A stretch of 64,000 nucleotides of DNA from an uncultured Bacilli bacterium (GTDB lineage: Bacteria; Bacillota_I; Bacilli_A; RF39; UBA660). The translations under genes were made by a program, and so were the position numbers. Every line of letters begins with the position of its first letter. Positions within the stretch are counted from its first letter, which is position 1. The stretch spans positions 62,001-126,000 of the forward strand of contig CAKOJN010000003.1 in NCBI GenBank assembly GCA_934090685.1. The letters are read 5' to 3'. Positions 7,933-17,401 of the stretch are shown in pieces. The notes below the pieces were generated by a model. That model was not told where the DNA came from and searched no databases. It saw only the letters and a program-made list of their open reading frames with translations.

Positions 7933-9792
7933 ATGAAGTATGATGTAATAGTAGTAGGTGGAGGACATGCTGGATGTGAAGCAGCGTCTGTAAGCGCTAA
8001 AATGGGTAAAAAAACATTGTTAATTACAATTAATATTAATAATATAGCTGATATGCCATGTAATCCATCTATAGGAGGTTCAGCAAAAGGAATAGTTGTT
8101 AGAGAAATTGACGCTTTGGGTGGTCAAATGGGATATTGTGCAGATAGAACTCATTTACAAATTAAAATGTTGAATGTTAAAAAAGGTCCAGGTGTTAGAT
8201 CATTAAGAGCACAAGGATGTAAAGTAAATTATCCAAAAGAGATGTTAAATCAACTTAAAAAATTAGAAAATTTAACAATAAAAGAAGATATAGTCAAAGA
8301 ATTAATAGTTGAAAATAAAAAAGTATATGGAATATTAACTGAATCCGGAGAAAGAATATATAGCAAAGTTGTAATATTAACGACAGGAACATATTTAAAT
8401 TCTGATATAATGTGTGGTCACGAAAAATATAAAGGTGGTCCACATGGTGAAAAAAATTCCATATATTTAAGTACATTTTTAAAAAACAATGGAATTAATA
8501 TAATTAGACTTAAAACAGGGACTCCGCCACGTATTTTAAAAAGTAGTATCAACTTTGATGAGGTTAAAATAGAAAATGGTGATAACAATTTATTAACATT
8601 CAGTAATTTTTATAATGCAACATATCTTATTGATAAACAAGTTCCATGTTATTTAACTTATACTAATAAGGAGACACATAAAATTATAATGGATAATTTA
8701 GATAAATGTGCTTTGTATAGCGGAATGATTAAAGGAATTGGACCAAGATATTGCCCGTCTATAGAAGATAAAGTAGTAAAATTTAATGATAAAGAAAGAC
8801 ATCAAATATTTTTAGAACCAGAAAGAAGTGACGATATAGAATACTATGTAGGTGGTTTTTCGACAACTATGCCACATGAAATTCAAGAAAAACTATTAAA
8901 AACTATGGATGGTCTTCATAATGTAAAAATTACTAAATATGGTTATGCAATTGAATATGATGCTATAGATCCATTACAATTAAAAATGAATTTAGAAAAT
9001 AAAATATTAGAAAACTTATTCACAGCTGGTCAAATTAATGGTACGAGTGGTTATGAAGAAGCAGCAGCACAAGGTTTAATGGCTGGTATTAATGCTGTTT
9101 TAAAAATAGATAATAAAGAACCTTTTATTTTAAAAAGAAATGAAGCATATATTGGAGTTTTAATAGATGATTTAATAAATAAAGGAATAACTGAACCATA
9201 TAGATTATTAACATCAAGAGCTGAATTTAGATTGTTACTAAGACATGATAATGCTATGATTAGATTAACAAAATATGCTGAAAAATATAATTTACTTAAT
9301 GATTTTGAAAAAAATAAATATCACGAAACACTTAGTGAAATAGAAAAATTAAAAAAATATTTAAATACAACTTATGTTACCCCTAAGGAAATTGAATCAT
9401 TTTTAGAACAACATAATTCATCAAAAATATATAAAAAATTATTATTAAGCGACATAATAAAAAGACCAGAAATAGATACTAAGGAGTTATTACAATTTGA
9501 AAATGAAATTTATGACGAAAATGTTATTGAAATAGTTCAAACTGAAATAAAATATAAAGGTTATATTGATAAAACAATAAATGAAGTTGAAAAAATGTTA
9601 AAATTAGAAAATAAAAAAATACCTAATGATATTAATTATGATAAAGTACCAAATATTGCTACAGAAGCTAGACAAAAATTCACTAAAATAAGACCATTAA
9701 CTATAGGACAAGCATCAAGAATTAGTGGTGTAAATCCAGCAGATATAACAATGCTATTGGTATATTTAAAAAAGGAATATAATCATGACTAA
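7933..9792 (+). CDS. mnmG: tRNA uridine-5-carboxymethylaminomethyl modification enzyme MnmG (GidA)
   Basis: The FAD-binding partner of MnmE. The 619-residue product begins with the dinucleotide-binding motif VVVGGGHAGCEAA, followed by the family signatures NPSIGGSAKG and RAQGCKVNYPKEM. It carries the conserved cysteine-containing segment after IKTGTPPR and the C-terminal MnmE-binding helices ending ARQKFTKIRPLTIGQASRI. Length is typical. The last eight bases overlap rsmG. Confidence 0.97.
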   Translation: MKYDVIVVGGGHAGCEAASVSAKMGKKTLLITININNIADMPCNPSIGGSAKGIVVREIDALGGQMGYCADRTHLQIKMLNVKKGPGVRSLRAQGCKVNYPKEMLNQLKKLENLTIKEDIVKELIVENKKVYGILTESGERIYSKVVILTTGTYLNSDIMCGHEKYKGGPHGEKNSIYLSTFLKNNGINIIRLKTGTPPRILKSSINFDEVKIENGDNNLLTFSNFYNATYLIDKQVPCYLTYTNKETHKIIMDNLDKCALYSGMIKGIGPRYCPSIEDKVVKFNDKERHQIFLEPERSDDIEYYVGGFSTTMPHEIQEKLLKTMDGLHNVKITKYGYAIEYDAIDPLQLKMNLENKILENLFTAGQINGTSGYEEAAAQGLMAGINAVLKIDNKEPFILKRNEAYIGVLIDDLINKGITEPYRLLTSRAEFRLLLRHDNAMIRLTKYAEKYNLLNDFEKNKYHETLSEIEKLKKYLNTTYVTPKEIESFLEQHNSSKIYKKLLLSDIIKRPEIDTKELLQFENEIYDENVIEIVQTEIKYKGYIDKTINEVEKMLKLENKKIPNDINYDKVPNIATEARQKFTKIRPLTIGQASRISGVNPADITMLLVYLKKEYNHD

Positions 9793-10501
9793 AGAAGAAT
9801 TTATTAATTATTGTAGAGAATTAGGAGTTAATATAACCGATGAACTTTATATTATGCTTAATAAATATTACGAATTGTTAGTTGAATGGAATAAGAAGTT
9901 TAATATGACTAGTATATTGGATAAAAAACAAGTTTTCTTATTACATTTTTATGATTCAATATGTTTAAATAAAGTTATAGATTTAAATAAAGAATGTTCA
10001 TTATGTGATTTTGGTACAGGTGCAGGTTTCCCTGGTATGGTGATTGCAATATTATTTAATAAAGTAAATGTAACACTAATAGAATCAAATCAAAAAAAAT
10101 GTAAATTTTTAGAATATATAAAAAAAGAATTTAATCTAAAAAATGTAAATGTAATATGTTCAAGAATTGAAGTATTTGGAGTTGAAAATAGAGAAATTTT
10201 TGATTATGTAACTTGTAGAGCAGTAACATCATTACCAATAATAATAGAATTATCTACGAGCACATTAAAAGTGAATGGTTATTTAGCACCATTAAAAGCA
10301 GATTGCAGTGATGAAATTGAAAAATTTGAACTATCTGAACTATTAAAAAACTTCAATTTAGAATTAATTAAAGTTAACAATTACAATTTACCTATACAAA
10401 ATGCTAATAGAATGATTCCTTTGTTCAAGAAGACAGCAATCACATCAAAAAAATATCCTAGTAATTATAGTACTATTGTAAAAAAATATAAAAAAAAGTA
10501 A
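9785..10501 (+). CDS. rsmG: 16S rRNA m7G527 methyltransferase RsmG (GidB)
   Basis: RsmG methylates N7 of G527 in 16S rRNA using SAM; its loss gives low-level streptomycin resistance in many bacteria. The 238-residue product has the SAM-binding motif DFGTGAGFPGMV, the ESNQKKCKFLEYI acidic-loop motif and the family start helix with WNKKFNMTSI. It overlaps mnmG by 8 nt, giving the classical gidA-gidB coupling, and precedes a ParB-family gene as in Bacillus. Confidence 0.96.
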   Translation: MTKEEFINYCRELGVNITDELYIMLNKYYELLVEWNKKFNMTSILDKKQVFLLHFYDSICLNKVIDLNKECSLCDFGTGAGFPGMVIAILFNKVNVTLIESNQKKCKFLEYIKKEFNLKNVNVICSRIEVFGVENREIFDYVTCRAVTSLPIIIELSTSTLKVNGYLAPLKADCSDEIEKFELSELLKNFNLELIKVNNYNLPIQNANRMIPLFKKTAITSKKYPSNYSTIVKKYKKK

Positions 10502-10577
10502 AATGGTATTTTTACTGTTGATTATATGTAAAAAATCAATTAAAATATATATATAATAGGGAAAAAGAGGAAAAAGG

Positions 10578-11732
10578 ATGGAAGAAAAAGATAAAATAAT
10601 TTATGTTTCAGTAGATGATATAATTCCGAATAGATTTCAACCAAGACTTGCTTTTGATGAAAAAGAATTAAACAGTTTGTCTGAATCTATTAAAAAATAT
10701 GGTGTTATCCAACCAATTGTATTAAGAAAAATTGGTGAGAAATATGAAATAATAGCAGGTGAAAGAAGATATAAGGCCTCTCTTTTAGCGGGTTTAATGA
10801 AAATACCAGCTATAATAAACCAAACGGATGATAACACAAGTGCTGAAATAGCATTATTGGAGAATCTTCAAAGAAAAAATTTAACAGTAATAGAGGAAGC
10901 ACAATCATATAAAAAATTATTAGATAGAGGTTTTACCCAAGATGAAATAGCAAATAAATTAGGGGTTAGTCAATCATCTATAGCTAATAAATTAAGACTT
11001 TTAAATTTGCCTAAAGAAGTCCAAGAAGCTTTATTATATAACAAAATTTCTGAACGTCATGCAAGAAGTTTACTATCATTAAATAATAAAGAAAAACAAA
11101 TTCAATTATTAAACAAAATAATTAATGAAAAATTAACTGTTAAACAAACCGAAGAAGAAATAAGTGATATATTAAATAACAAAACAAACTTTAATTTTGA
11201 AACTAATGATCTAACAACTACTAATAATAAAAGTGATAAATCTGTTCAAGAATTTTTAAATATAGATGTTCCAGAAGTAATAAGTATTGGTCAAGAAATT
11301 GAAAATGATATACCAGAAAATAGTCACAATCAAATAGAAATAAAAAATATTGAATCTAATTCTCTATCGATAAACCCTTTCCAAGAAAATTTTATGGATA
11401 AGATAAAAGAAATAAATGAAATTAGTAGTCAAGAAATATCACCTGATATGGAAAGTAAAATAGAAAAGTTAGAATTAGAAACTAGGCCAAATTTAATGAA
11501 AAATAATGAAACTAGTATTTTTAATAGTTCTAATAATAATGTTCAAATTCAAATGAAAGAGCATGATGAATCTGATAATTCTGCTAGTAATAAACAACTA
11601 AGTTTGCCAAAAGTGATTGAAAAAATAAGAAATCTAATTACAGAATTAAACTATGATAATAATGTTATTTCTACTAGTGAAGTGGATTTATCTGATCAAT
11701 ATCAAATAGTAATTAATATAAAAAAAGAGTAG
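10578..11732 (+). CDS. noc: ParB-family nucleoid occlusion protein (Noc-like)
   Basis: A CTP-binding ParB-fold protein. The N-terminal domain has IIPNRFQPR, GERRYKA (CTPase motif) and ENLQRKNLT; the HTH block reads GVSQSSIANKLRLLNLPKEVQEALL and SERHARSLL. The extreme C-terminus (DLSDQYQIVINIKKE) matches the end of Noc rather than Spo0J. Noc blocks division over the chromosome. Two departures are visible: the product has 384 residues versus about 280, because a Ser/Asn/Glu-rich insert fills roughly residues 205-335, and the short N-terminal amphipathic helix that anchors Noc to the membrane is absent. No ParA/Soj gene is adjacent. Noc is preferred over ParB on position after rsmG and on the C-terminus. 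Confidence 0.82.
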   Translation: MEEKDKIIYVSVDDIIPNRFQPRLAFDEKELNSLSESIKKYGVIQPIVLRKIGEKYEIIAGERRYKASLLAGLMKIPAIINQTDDNTSAEIALLENLQRKNLTVIEEAQSYKKLLDRGFTQDEIANKLGVSQSSIANKLRLLNLPKEVQEALLYNKISERHARSLLSLNNKEKQIQLLNKIINEKLTVKQTEEEISDILNNKTNFNFETNDLTTTNNKSDKSVQEFLNIDVPEVISIGQEIENDIPENSHNQIEIKNIESNSLSINPFQENFMDKIKEINEISSQEISPDMESKIEKLELETRPNLMKNNETSIFNSSNNNVQIQMKEHDESDNSASNKQLSLPKVIEKIRNLITELNYDNNVISTSEVDLSDQYQIVINIKKE

Positions 11733-11757
11733 GAAAAAATAATTTTCTTACTTTTTG
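11721..11757 (+). terminator. Intrinsic terminator of noc
   Basis: AGTAGGAAAA (11728-11737) pairs with TTTTCTTACT (11743-11752) with one G-U pair, extended by flanking A/T pairs and followed by T residues. It overlaps the stop codon. Confidence 0.8.
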
Positions 11758-11841
11758 TTTACACTTTTAAGTTAAATTATTTTGAATATTTTTTTTTATA
11801 ATGATATAATTATTATAGAAATATAGAAAAGAGGTATGTAT

Positions 11842-12996
11842 ATGGGTTTAATTAAAGCTCTTACTGGAGCAACTTCTACAGCATTAGGAGATCAATTTAA
11901 AGAATTTGTTAATTGTCCTACCATAGAAAAAAATGTTTTAATACAAAGAGGAATTGTTACACATGGTAAAGGAAATACTAATCCTTCTGAAGGAATAATT
12001 TCTAATGGTAGTACAATTGTTGTACCACAAGGTATGGCTATGATGATCATAGAAAATGGTGAAATTAAAGAATTTACAGCAGATGCTGGTACGTTTTATT
12101 TTGATACAAGTAGTGAACCGAGTATATTTACAGGAGGACTTGGTAAAGGTATAATTGATACCTTTAAAACAATAGGTAAAAGGTTTACGTATGGAGGGCA
12201 AACTGCTAAGGATCAAAGAGTTTATTACGTTAATTTATTAACAATAACAGGAAATAAATTCGGTTCTCCTCAACCAAAAAAAATTACTGATGAAAAATAT
12301 GGTATGTTAGAAGTAACTTTTTTTGGAGAATTCGCATTTAAAGTAGTTGATCCAATATTATTAGTAAATAGTGTTATAGGTGCTAATCCTCAAGATACTA
12401 TTACTTATGAAGAAATTATAGGTAGTCAATTACAATCAAAATTTGTTGAAAAAGTTACGCAAGCAATATCAGTAGTAATGAGAAAAAATAAGGTTTCATT
12501 TGGTGATATAGGAATGTATAATAGTGATATATCAGATGAAATGAATGTTTGTTTAGATGAAAGTTGGAAACAAAAATATGGTTTAGAAGTAACAGATGTT
12601 GCTTTAGGTGATATTAATCTAACAGATGATTCAATGAAGAAAGTAAATAAAGTTGATGAGGCAACTATTTTCTCAAATAAAAATTTACAATCTGGACTTA
12701 TGGCTTCAGCATCAGCGGATGCTTTAAGAAATGCTTCTAGTAATGAAAATGGTTCTATGATGGGATTCATGGGTATGAATATGGCTAGTTCAGCAGCAGG
12801 AAGTATGATGGGAGTAGCAAATGAAGGTTCTGATGTGGAAGGATATAAACCGGAAACTAATCAACCCGAAATAGGTACAATATTTAATAATAAAAAAGAA
12901 GAAACTACAAAAAATAAAGAAAAAGTAACTTGTCCTAAATGTAAGGCAGAGGTTAATGGTGCATATTGTAGTCAATGCGGAACTAAAATAGAGTAA
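11842..12996 (+). CDS. SPFH/YdjI-like membrane-associated protein with C-terminal zinc ribbon
   Basis: The first two thirds resemble the YdjI / virion-core-like SPFH family, which in Bacillus is linked to PspA-type membrane stress response: an N-terminal VLIQRGIVTHGKG strand region, a VVPQGMAMMIIENG motif and an SPFH-like domain with FGEFAFKVVDPILLV. The middle is Met/Ser/Ala-rich and the last 25 residues form a zinc ribbon (CPKC ... CSQC). An ATG six bases upstream (11836) is too close to the GAGG element; the ATG at 11842 is spaced correctly, giving 384 residues. It is monocistronic between two terminators. No PspA gene is next to it, so the stress role is inference. Confidence 0.8.
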   Translation: MGLIKALTGATSTALGDQFKEFVNCPTIEKNVLIQRGIVTHGKGNTNPSEGIISNGSTIVVPQGMAMMIIENGEIKEFTADAGTFYFDTSSEPSIFTGGLGKGIIDTFKTIGKRFTYGGQTAKDQRVYYVNLLTITGNKFGSPQPKKITDEKYGMLEVTFFGEFAFKVVDPILLVNSVIGANPQDTITYEEIIGSQLQSKFVEKVTQAISVVMRKNKVSFGDIGMYNSDISDEMNVCLDESWKQKYGLEVTDVALGDINLTDDSMKKVNKVDEATIFSNKNLQSGLMASASADALRNASSNENGSMMGFMGMNMASSAAGSMMGVANEGSDVEGYKPETNQPEIGTIFNNKKEETTKNKEKVTCPKCKAEVNGAYCSQCGTKIE

Positions 12997-13002
12997 AAAA
13001 TG

Positions 13003-13042
13003 AAAGATTAGTGATTAACTCTTAAGTTTATCAGTAATCTTT
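13003..13042. terminator. Bidirectional terminator between the SPFH gene and pbp1
   Basis: AAAGATTA-GTGAT (from 13003) pairs imperfectly with ATCAG-TAATCTTT (to 13042); a T run follows on the plus strand and a run of A precedes it, so it can serve both converging genes. Confidence 0.75.
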
Positions 13043-13043
13043 T

Positions 13044-14972
13044 TTATTTTGATATTTTTTCATATAAATCGACATAATTATAACTAGGTTCTGTTCCTTT
13101 TTCATAAAAACAAAGAAAACCATTTTTTTCAGAAATACCACTTATTGGATTAATTTCTTCACCAGTAATACCATTTGGTATTTCGTACCATTCAGGTTTA
13201 TTATTGATTGATGTTATTGTTTTAGACCAAATTTTTTTTGTGATTTTTGATTCGTTATTTTTAATTTTATTATCATTATCATTCCCTGCCCAGACCATAA
13301 CCAAATAATTTTTATCGTAACCAATAGTCCAATAATCATAAGATGTGCTTCCACTTTTAATAGCATATTTACCATTTAAATCACTAGAAATAGATAGTAA
13401 TGTAGGCGAAGTGTAATTTACCATTTTATAATTATAAGTAGAGGTTAATAAACTGTTCAAAATATATACGTATTTTTTATTTAATAATTCTTCATTATTA
13501 TATTTATATTCATATAAAACTTTCCCGTATTTATTTGTTATTTTTTCAATTAGATGTGGTGTTTCATGTTTGCCTTCATTAGCAAGAGTAATGTACCCAT
13601 TACTATAATCTAACATATTTATTTCAGTTGTACCAAGTGCAGAAGAAGCTACCTCCTTAATTGGTGTATTTATTCTTATTCTTTTTGCTAATTTACTCAG
13701 TGTGTCCTTACCTAAAAAAAGATGAGTTTTAATAGCGTAAATATTATCCGAATAAGCAATAGCTGCTAACATAGAAATATTTTTATTAGCATAAATGTTA
13801 TTAGCATTTTTAGGTGAATATGTTTCTTTACCAAGATTAAATGTAGTTTTTTCGCTTAAAAATGTACTAGAAGGAGTAAAACCATTTTCTAAAGCAGAAT
13901 AGTAAATAAAAGGTTTAATAGTAGAACCAATTTGTCTTTCAGATTTAGTAGCCCTATTAAATTGAGATCTAGAATAATCTTTACCACCAATCAAAGCTAT
14001 TACTTTTCCAGTTTTTGGTTCTACTACAATAGATGCTACTTGCATAGTAGTTGATTGCATTTCCTCATCAATAGATTTTTCTAAACTTTTTTGCGCATTT
14101 TTATCTAAATTAGTATAAATATTAAGTTCATCCATATCTAACATTGATTTTGGAATTTCTTTAATATTTCTCATTTCATCAATAATTGCATCTTTATAAT
14201 AATAAATACTTGATAATTCTACTTTATCATTTTTTCCATAAAAATTTATTTTTTCGTTATATATTTTATTCATTTCTTTTTTTGTTATATATCCATTTTT
14301 AACCATACTTTCTAATACAGCATATTGTCTTTTTTTTGCATTTTTAAAATTAGATATAGGATTATAATAATTAGGGCTCTTTGGAATGCCGACCAATAAA
14401 GATGCTTCTGCTTTTGTTAAATTTTTTGGTTCTTTATTAAAATAATATTTACTAGCATCTTTAATTCCATAATTACCTCCGCCAAAGTCAATTGCATTTA
14501 AATAACCTTCTAATATTTCATTTTTTGAAAAATGAGTTTCTAATTCTAATGTTAAAAAAGCTTCTTCTATTTTTCTTTTCCAAGTTTTTTCGAATGTTAA
14601 ATATAAATTTTTAATATATTGTTGTGAAATAGTAGAAGCACCTTGTTTAATTTCACCACTTTTAATATTAATTAGCATTGCTTTAGCAATTCTTGGATAG
14701 TCAAAGCCCCTATGATTATAAAAATTTTTATCTTCTATAGAAACGATGGCATTTTTAGTAAAATTTGTGATTTCATTAAGTTTAGCATAATCATTATTTA
14801 AGTTTTCACTAAAAATATCTTCACCATTAGAATCATAATAAACAATATTTTTACTTGTATTAATTTGAAACTTAGGTGTGATAAAAGCATACACATTAAA
14901 ACTTAAATAAACTATAATAAAAGTAAAAAATAAGAATATAAATATTTTAGATATTAGTATAATTTTTTTCAT
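13044..14972 (-). CDS. Class A penicillin-binding protein (PBP1A-type)
   Basis: A bifunctional peptidoglycan glycosyltransferase/transpeptidase of 642 residues anchored by one N-terminal span (about residues 5-30). The GT51 domain has the catalytic Glu80 in IEDKNFYNHRGFD, then GASTISQQYIKNL, KRKIEEAFLTLELE and the EILEGYLNAIDFG block. The transpeptidase domain has SxxK as STIK (GSTIKPF), SxN as SDN, and KSGS in place of KTG. Length is shorter than many PBP1 proteins, with no C-terminal extension. It shows the organism makes a peptidoglycan wall, unlike true Mollicutes. Confidence 0.94.
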   Translation of the reverse strand: MKKIILISKIFIFLFFTFIIVYLSFNVYAFITPKFQINTSKNIVYYDSNGEDIFSENLNNDYAKLNEITNFTKNAIVSIEDKNFYNHRGFDYPRIAKAMLINIKSGEIKQGASTISQQYIKNLYLTFEKTWKRKIEEAFLTLELETHFSKNEILEGYLNAIDFGGGNYGIKDASKYYFNKEPKNLTKAEASLLVGIPKSPNYYNPISNFKNAKKRQYAVLESMVKNGYITKKEMNKIYNEKINFYGKNDKVELSSIYYYKDAIIDEMRNIKEIPKSMLDMDELNIYTNLDKNAQKSLEKSIDEEMQSTTMQVASIVVEPKTGKVIALIGGKDYSRSQFNRATKSERQIGSTIKPFIYYSALENGFTPSSTFLSEKTTFNLGKETYSPKNANNIYANKNISMLAAIAYSDNIYAIKTHLFLGKDTLSKLAKRIRINTPIKEVASSALGTTEINMLDYSNGYITLANEGKHETPHLIEKITNKYGKVLYEYKYNNEELLNKKYVYILNSLLTSTYNYKMVNYTSPTLLSISSDLNGKYAIKSGSTSYDYWTIGYDKNYLVMVWAGNDNDNKIKNNESKITKKIWSKTITSINNKPEWYEIPNGITGEEINPISGISEKNGFLCFYEKGTEPSYNYVDLYEKISK

Positions 14973-15020
14973 ATATATTACCCTAATAATTAGTATGTAA
15001 AATAAATGAGCAAAAAATAC

Positions 15021-15048
15021 TTGATTTATTAAAAAAAATAAGTATAAT
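15021..15048 (+). promoter_or_regulatory. Promoter for rpoE-prfA-prmC
   Basis: TTGATT at 15021-15026, 16-nt spacer, TATAAT at 15043-15048, about 44 nt before the rpoE start, which itself has AAGGAGG. Confidence 0.7.
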
Positions 15049-15091
15049 GAAACTGGAATGAAATTATGTCTTAAGGAGGACGAAATATAAA

Positions 15092-15529
15092 ATGAAATTT
15101 AAAACAGTTAATAAAGAAGATTTAGAAACAATGTCTTTTGATGATATAGCTTACGTTATATTAAAAGAAAAAGGCAAAAAAATGAAAATAAATGATATAT
15201 TTAAAATAATTTGTGATACATTATGCTTAGGTGACGCTGCATTTGAAAATCAGATTGGGGATTTTTTTACATTATTAGCAACAGAAAAAAGATTTATTCA
15301 ATTAGAAAAAGGATATTGGGATTTAAGAGAAAATCATACATCTGAAGTTAATATAAGTGATTTAGAGGACGAGTTTGATGATGATATATTATCAGAAGAA
15401 GAAAAAGATGAAGTATATGAAGACAATGATTACTATGATGATATTGATGATATGGACGATGATAAACCAGATGATGATTTAAAAGACCTAGTAATTGTTG
15501 ATGAAAATTATGATGAGTCTGAATTATAG
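15092..15529 (+). CDS. rpoE: DNA-directed RNA polymerase delta subunit
   Basis: Delta is a Firmicute-specific RNA polymerase subunit that raises recycling and sensitivity to initiating NTP levels. The 145-residue product has a folded N-terminal HARE-HTH domain (residues about 14-85, MSFDDIAYVILKEKGKKMKINDIFKII ... EKGYWDLR in pieces) followed by an extended acidic tail of Asp and Glu from about residue 95 to the end, the two-part structure typical of delta. Usual neighbours such as pyrG or fba are missing; prfA follows 34 nt later. Confidence 0.93.
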   Translation: MKFKTVNKEDLETMSFDDIAYVILKEKGKKMKINDIFKIICDTLCLGDAAFENQIGDFFTLLATEKRFIQLEKGYWDLRENHTSEVNISDLEDEFDDDILSEEEKDEVYEDNDYYDDIDDMDDDKPDDDLKDLVIVDENYDESEL

Positions 15530-15563
15530 GTAATCTTTTAGAAATATTAGAAAAGGAGAAAAT

Positions 15564-16625
15564 ATGAAAGAAAGATTAGAAATAATACAAGAAAGATATA
15601 ATCACTTATGTGATGAATTATTAAAACCAGAAGTATATGAAGATTATAAAAAAATGCAAACTATTTCTAAAGAAAAAAATGCAATAGAAAATGTTGTTAT
15701 TACCTATAAAAAATACAATCAAATTCTTCAAGATATAGATGCAGCAAAAGAAATGAGTCATGATGAAGAAATGAAAGAGTTTGCTTTAGAAGAATTAGAG
15801 AGATTAAATAATAGTAAAATTGATTTAGAAAGAAAATTAAAAGTTTTACTATTACCAAAAGATCCAAATGATGAGAAGAATGTAATTGTAGAAATAAGAG
15901 GAGCAGCTGGTGGAGATGAAGCAAATATATTTGCTGGAGACCTATTTAGAATGTATAGTAAATATGCTGAACATCAAGGATGGAAACTAGAAATTACACA
16001 TGAAGTTCAAGGCGAAAGCGGAGGTTATTCCCAAATTGAATTCATGTTAAGTGGAGAAGCAGTTTATTCTAAAATGAAATATGAAAGTGGTGCTCATAGA
16101 GTACAAAGAGTACCTGAGACTGAATCACAGGGACGAGTTCACACAAGTACAGCAACTGTATTAGTAATGCCAGAAGCAGAGGAAATAGATTTGGAAATAA
16201 AAGACAGCGATATTAGAGTGGATATTACTAGAAGTAGTGGAGCAGGAGGTCAATGCGTAAATACAACAGATTCTGCTGTAAGACTTACACATATACCGAC
16301 TAATATAGTGGTTTATTGTCAAGTTGAAAGAAGTCAAATTAAAAATAAAGAAAAAGCTATGCAAATACTTAAAACTAGACTTTATGATTTAAAGCAACGT
16401 GAACAAGAAGAAAAATTAGGAAATGAAAGAAGAAGTAAAATAGGAACTGGAGATAGAGCAGAAAAAATTAGAACATATAATTATCCACAAAACAGATTAA
16501 CTGATCATAGAATTAATTATACAGTAATGCATTTGGATAAAATAATGGAAGGCGATTTGGAAGATTTGATAGAAGCTTTAATTGCTGAAGATGAAAGAAT
16601 GAGATTGGAATCAGATGCTGAATAA
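15564..16625 (+). CDS. prfA: Peptide chain release factor 1
   Basis: RF1 reads UAA and UAG. The 353-residue product has the codon-recognition tripeptide as PET in RVPETESQGR, the GGQ catalytic loop in SSGAGGQCVNTTDSAVRLTH, and the C-terminal NYPQNRLTDHRI block. The residue after GGQ is Cys where RF1 normally has His (GGQHVN); the codons CAA TGC make this unambiguous. Eleven bases overlap prmC, whose product methylates the Gln of this very motif. Confidence 0.96.
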   Translation: MKERLEIIQERYNHLCDELLKPEVYEDYKKMQTISKEKNAIENVVITYKKYNQILQDIDAAKEMSHDEEMKEFALEELERLNNSKIDLERKLKVLLLPKDPNDEKNVIVEIRGAAGGDEANIFAGDLFRMYSKYAEHQGWKLEITHEVQGESGGYSQIEFMLSGEAVYSKMKYESGAHRVQRVPETESQGRVHTSTATVLVMPEAEEIDLEIKDSDIRVDITRSSGAGGQCVNTTDSAVRLTHIPTNIVVYCQVERSQIKNKEKAMQILKTRLYDLKQREQEEKLGNERRSKIGTGDRAEKIRTYNYPQNRLTDHRINYTVMHLDKIMEGDLEDLIEALIAEDERMRLESDAE

Positions 16626-17355
16626 AATTTTAAAATTAGGCATTTCTAAAAGAGAAGCAGAAGAATTATTAAAAGTAAGTAAAAATATTGATAAAGATTA
16701 TCAACAATTACTATTAGGTTATCCAATTCAATATTTAATAGGATATGTAAATTTTTATGGTAATAAAATAATTGTTAATAAAAATGTTTTAATTCCAAGG
16801 TATGAGACAGAATATTTAGTTGAAAAAACAATAACTTATATTAAAAAAGTATTTAATAGAAAAGTTAAAATATTAGATCTTTGTAGTGGAAGCGGTGCGA
16901 TTGGAATCACTATAAAAAAAGAACTCGATTGTGATGTTGTAATTAGTGATATTTCAAATGAAGCATTAAAAATTGCAAATGAAAACTGTAATGTGAATAA
17001 TGTGGATATAAAAATAATACAAAGCGATTTATTAAATAATATTAGCGAACAATTTGATATTATTATAAGTAATCCACCATATATAAACAAAAATATGAAA
17101 ATAATGAAAACTGTGTATGATTATGAACCTCATTTAGCTTTATTTGCTGAAGAAGAGGGTTTATATTATTATAGAAATATTTTTGAACAAATAAAAAAGA
17201 ATTTAAATAAGAAATATATTTTAGCATTTGAGATAGGATTTGAACAAAAAGATAAATTAAATATTTTAGCAAAAGAACATTTTAATGACTGTAAAATAAT
17301 TTTTGAAAAAGATTTAAATGAAAAATATAGATATTTATTTATAATAAATGAATAA
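16615..17355 (+). CDS. prmC: Release factor glutamine methyltransferase PrmC
   Basis: PrmC methylates the Gln of GGQ in release factors. The product has the SAM site LDLCSGSGAIGI and the catalytic NPPY motif (ISNPPYINKNM). At 246 residues it is about 30 shorter than usual, mainly because the N-terminal helical domain that docks the release factor is reduced. It overlaps prfA by 11 nt, so enzyme and substrate are coupled. Confidence 0.94.
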   Translation: MLNKILKLGISKREAEELLKVSKNIDKDYQQLLLGYPIQYLIGYVNFYGNKIIVNKNVLIPRYETEYLVEKTITYIKKVFNRKVKILDLCSGSGAIGITIKKELDCDVVISDISNEALKIANENCNVNNVDIKIIQSDLLNNISEQFDIIISNPPYINKNMKIMKTVYDYEPHLALFAEEEGLYYYRNIFEQIKKNLNKKYILAFEIGFEQKDKLNILAKEHFNDCKIIFEKDLNEKYRYLFIINE

Positions 17356-17366
17356 AATATGAAATA

Positions 17367-17400
17367 AAAGACCAATACTTATATGAAAGGTTGGTTTTTT
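17367..17400 (+). terminator. Terminator hairpin between prmC and spoIIR
   Basis: AAGACCAA pairs with TTGGTTTT (one G-U), ending in a T6 tract directly abutting the spoIIR start region. The possible spoIIR ribosome binding site (AAAGG) lies in the loop and right arm, so the hairpin could also limit translation. Confidence 0.6.
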
Positions 17401-17401
17401 A

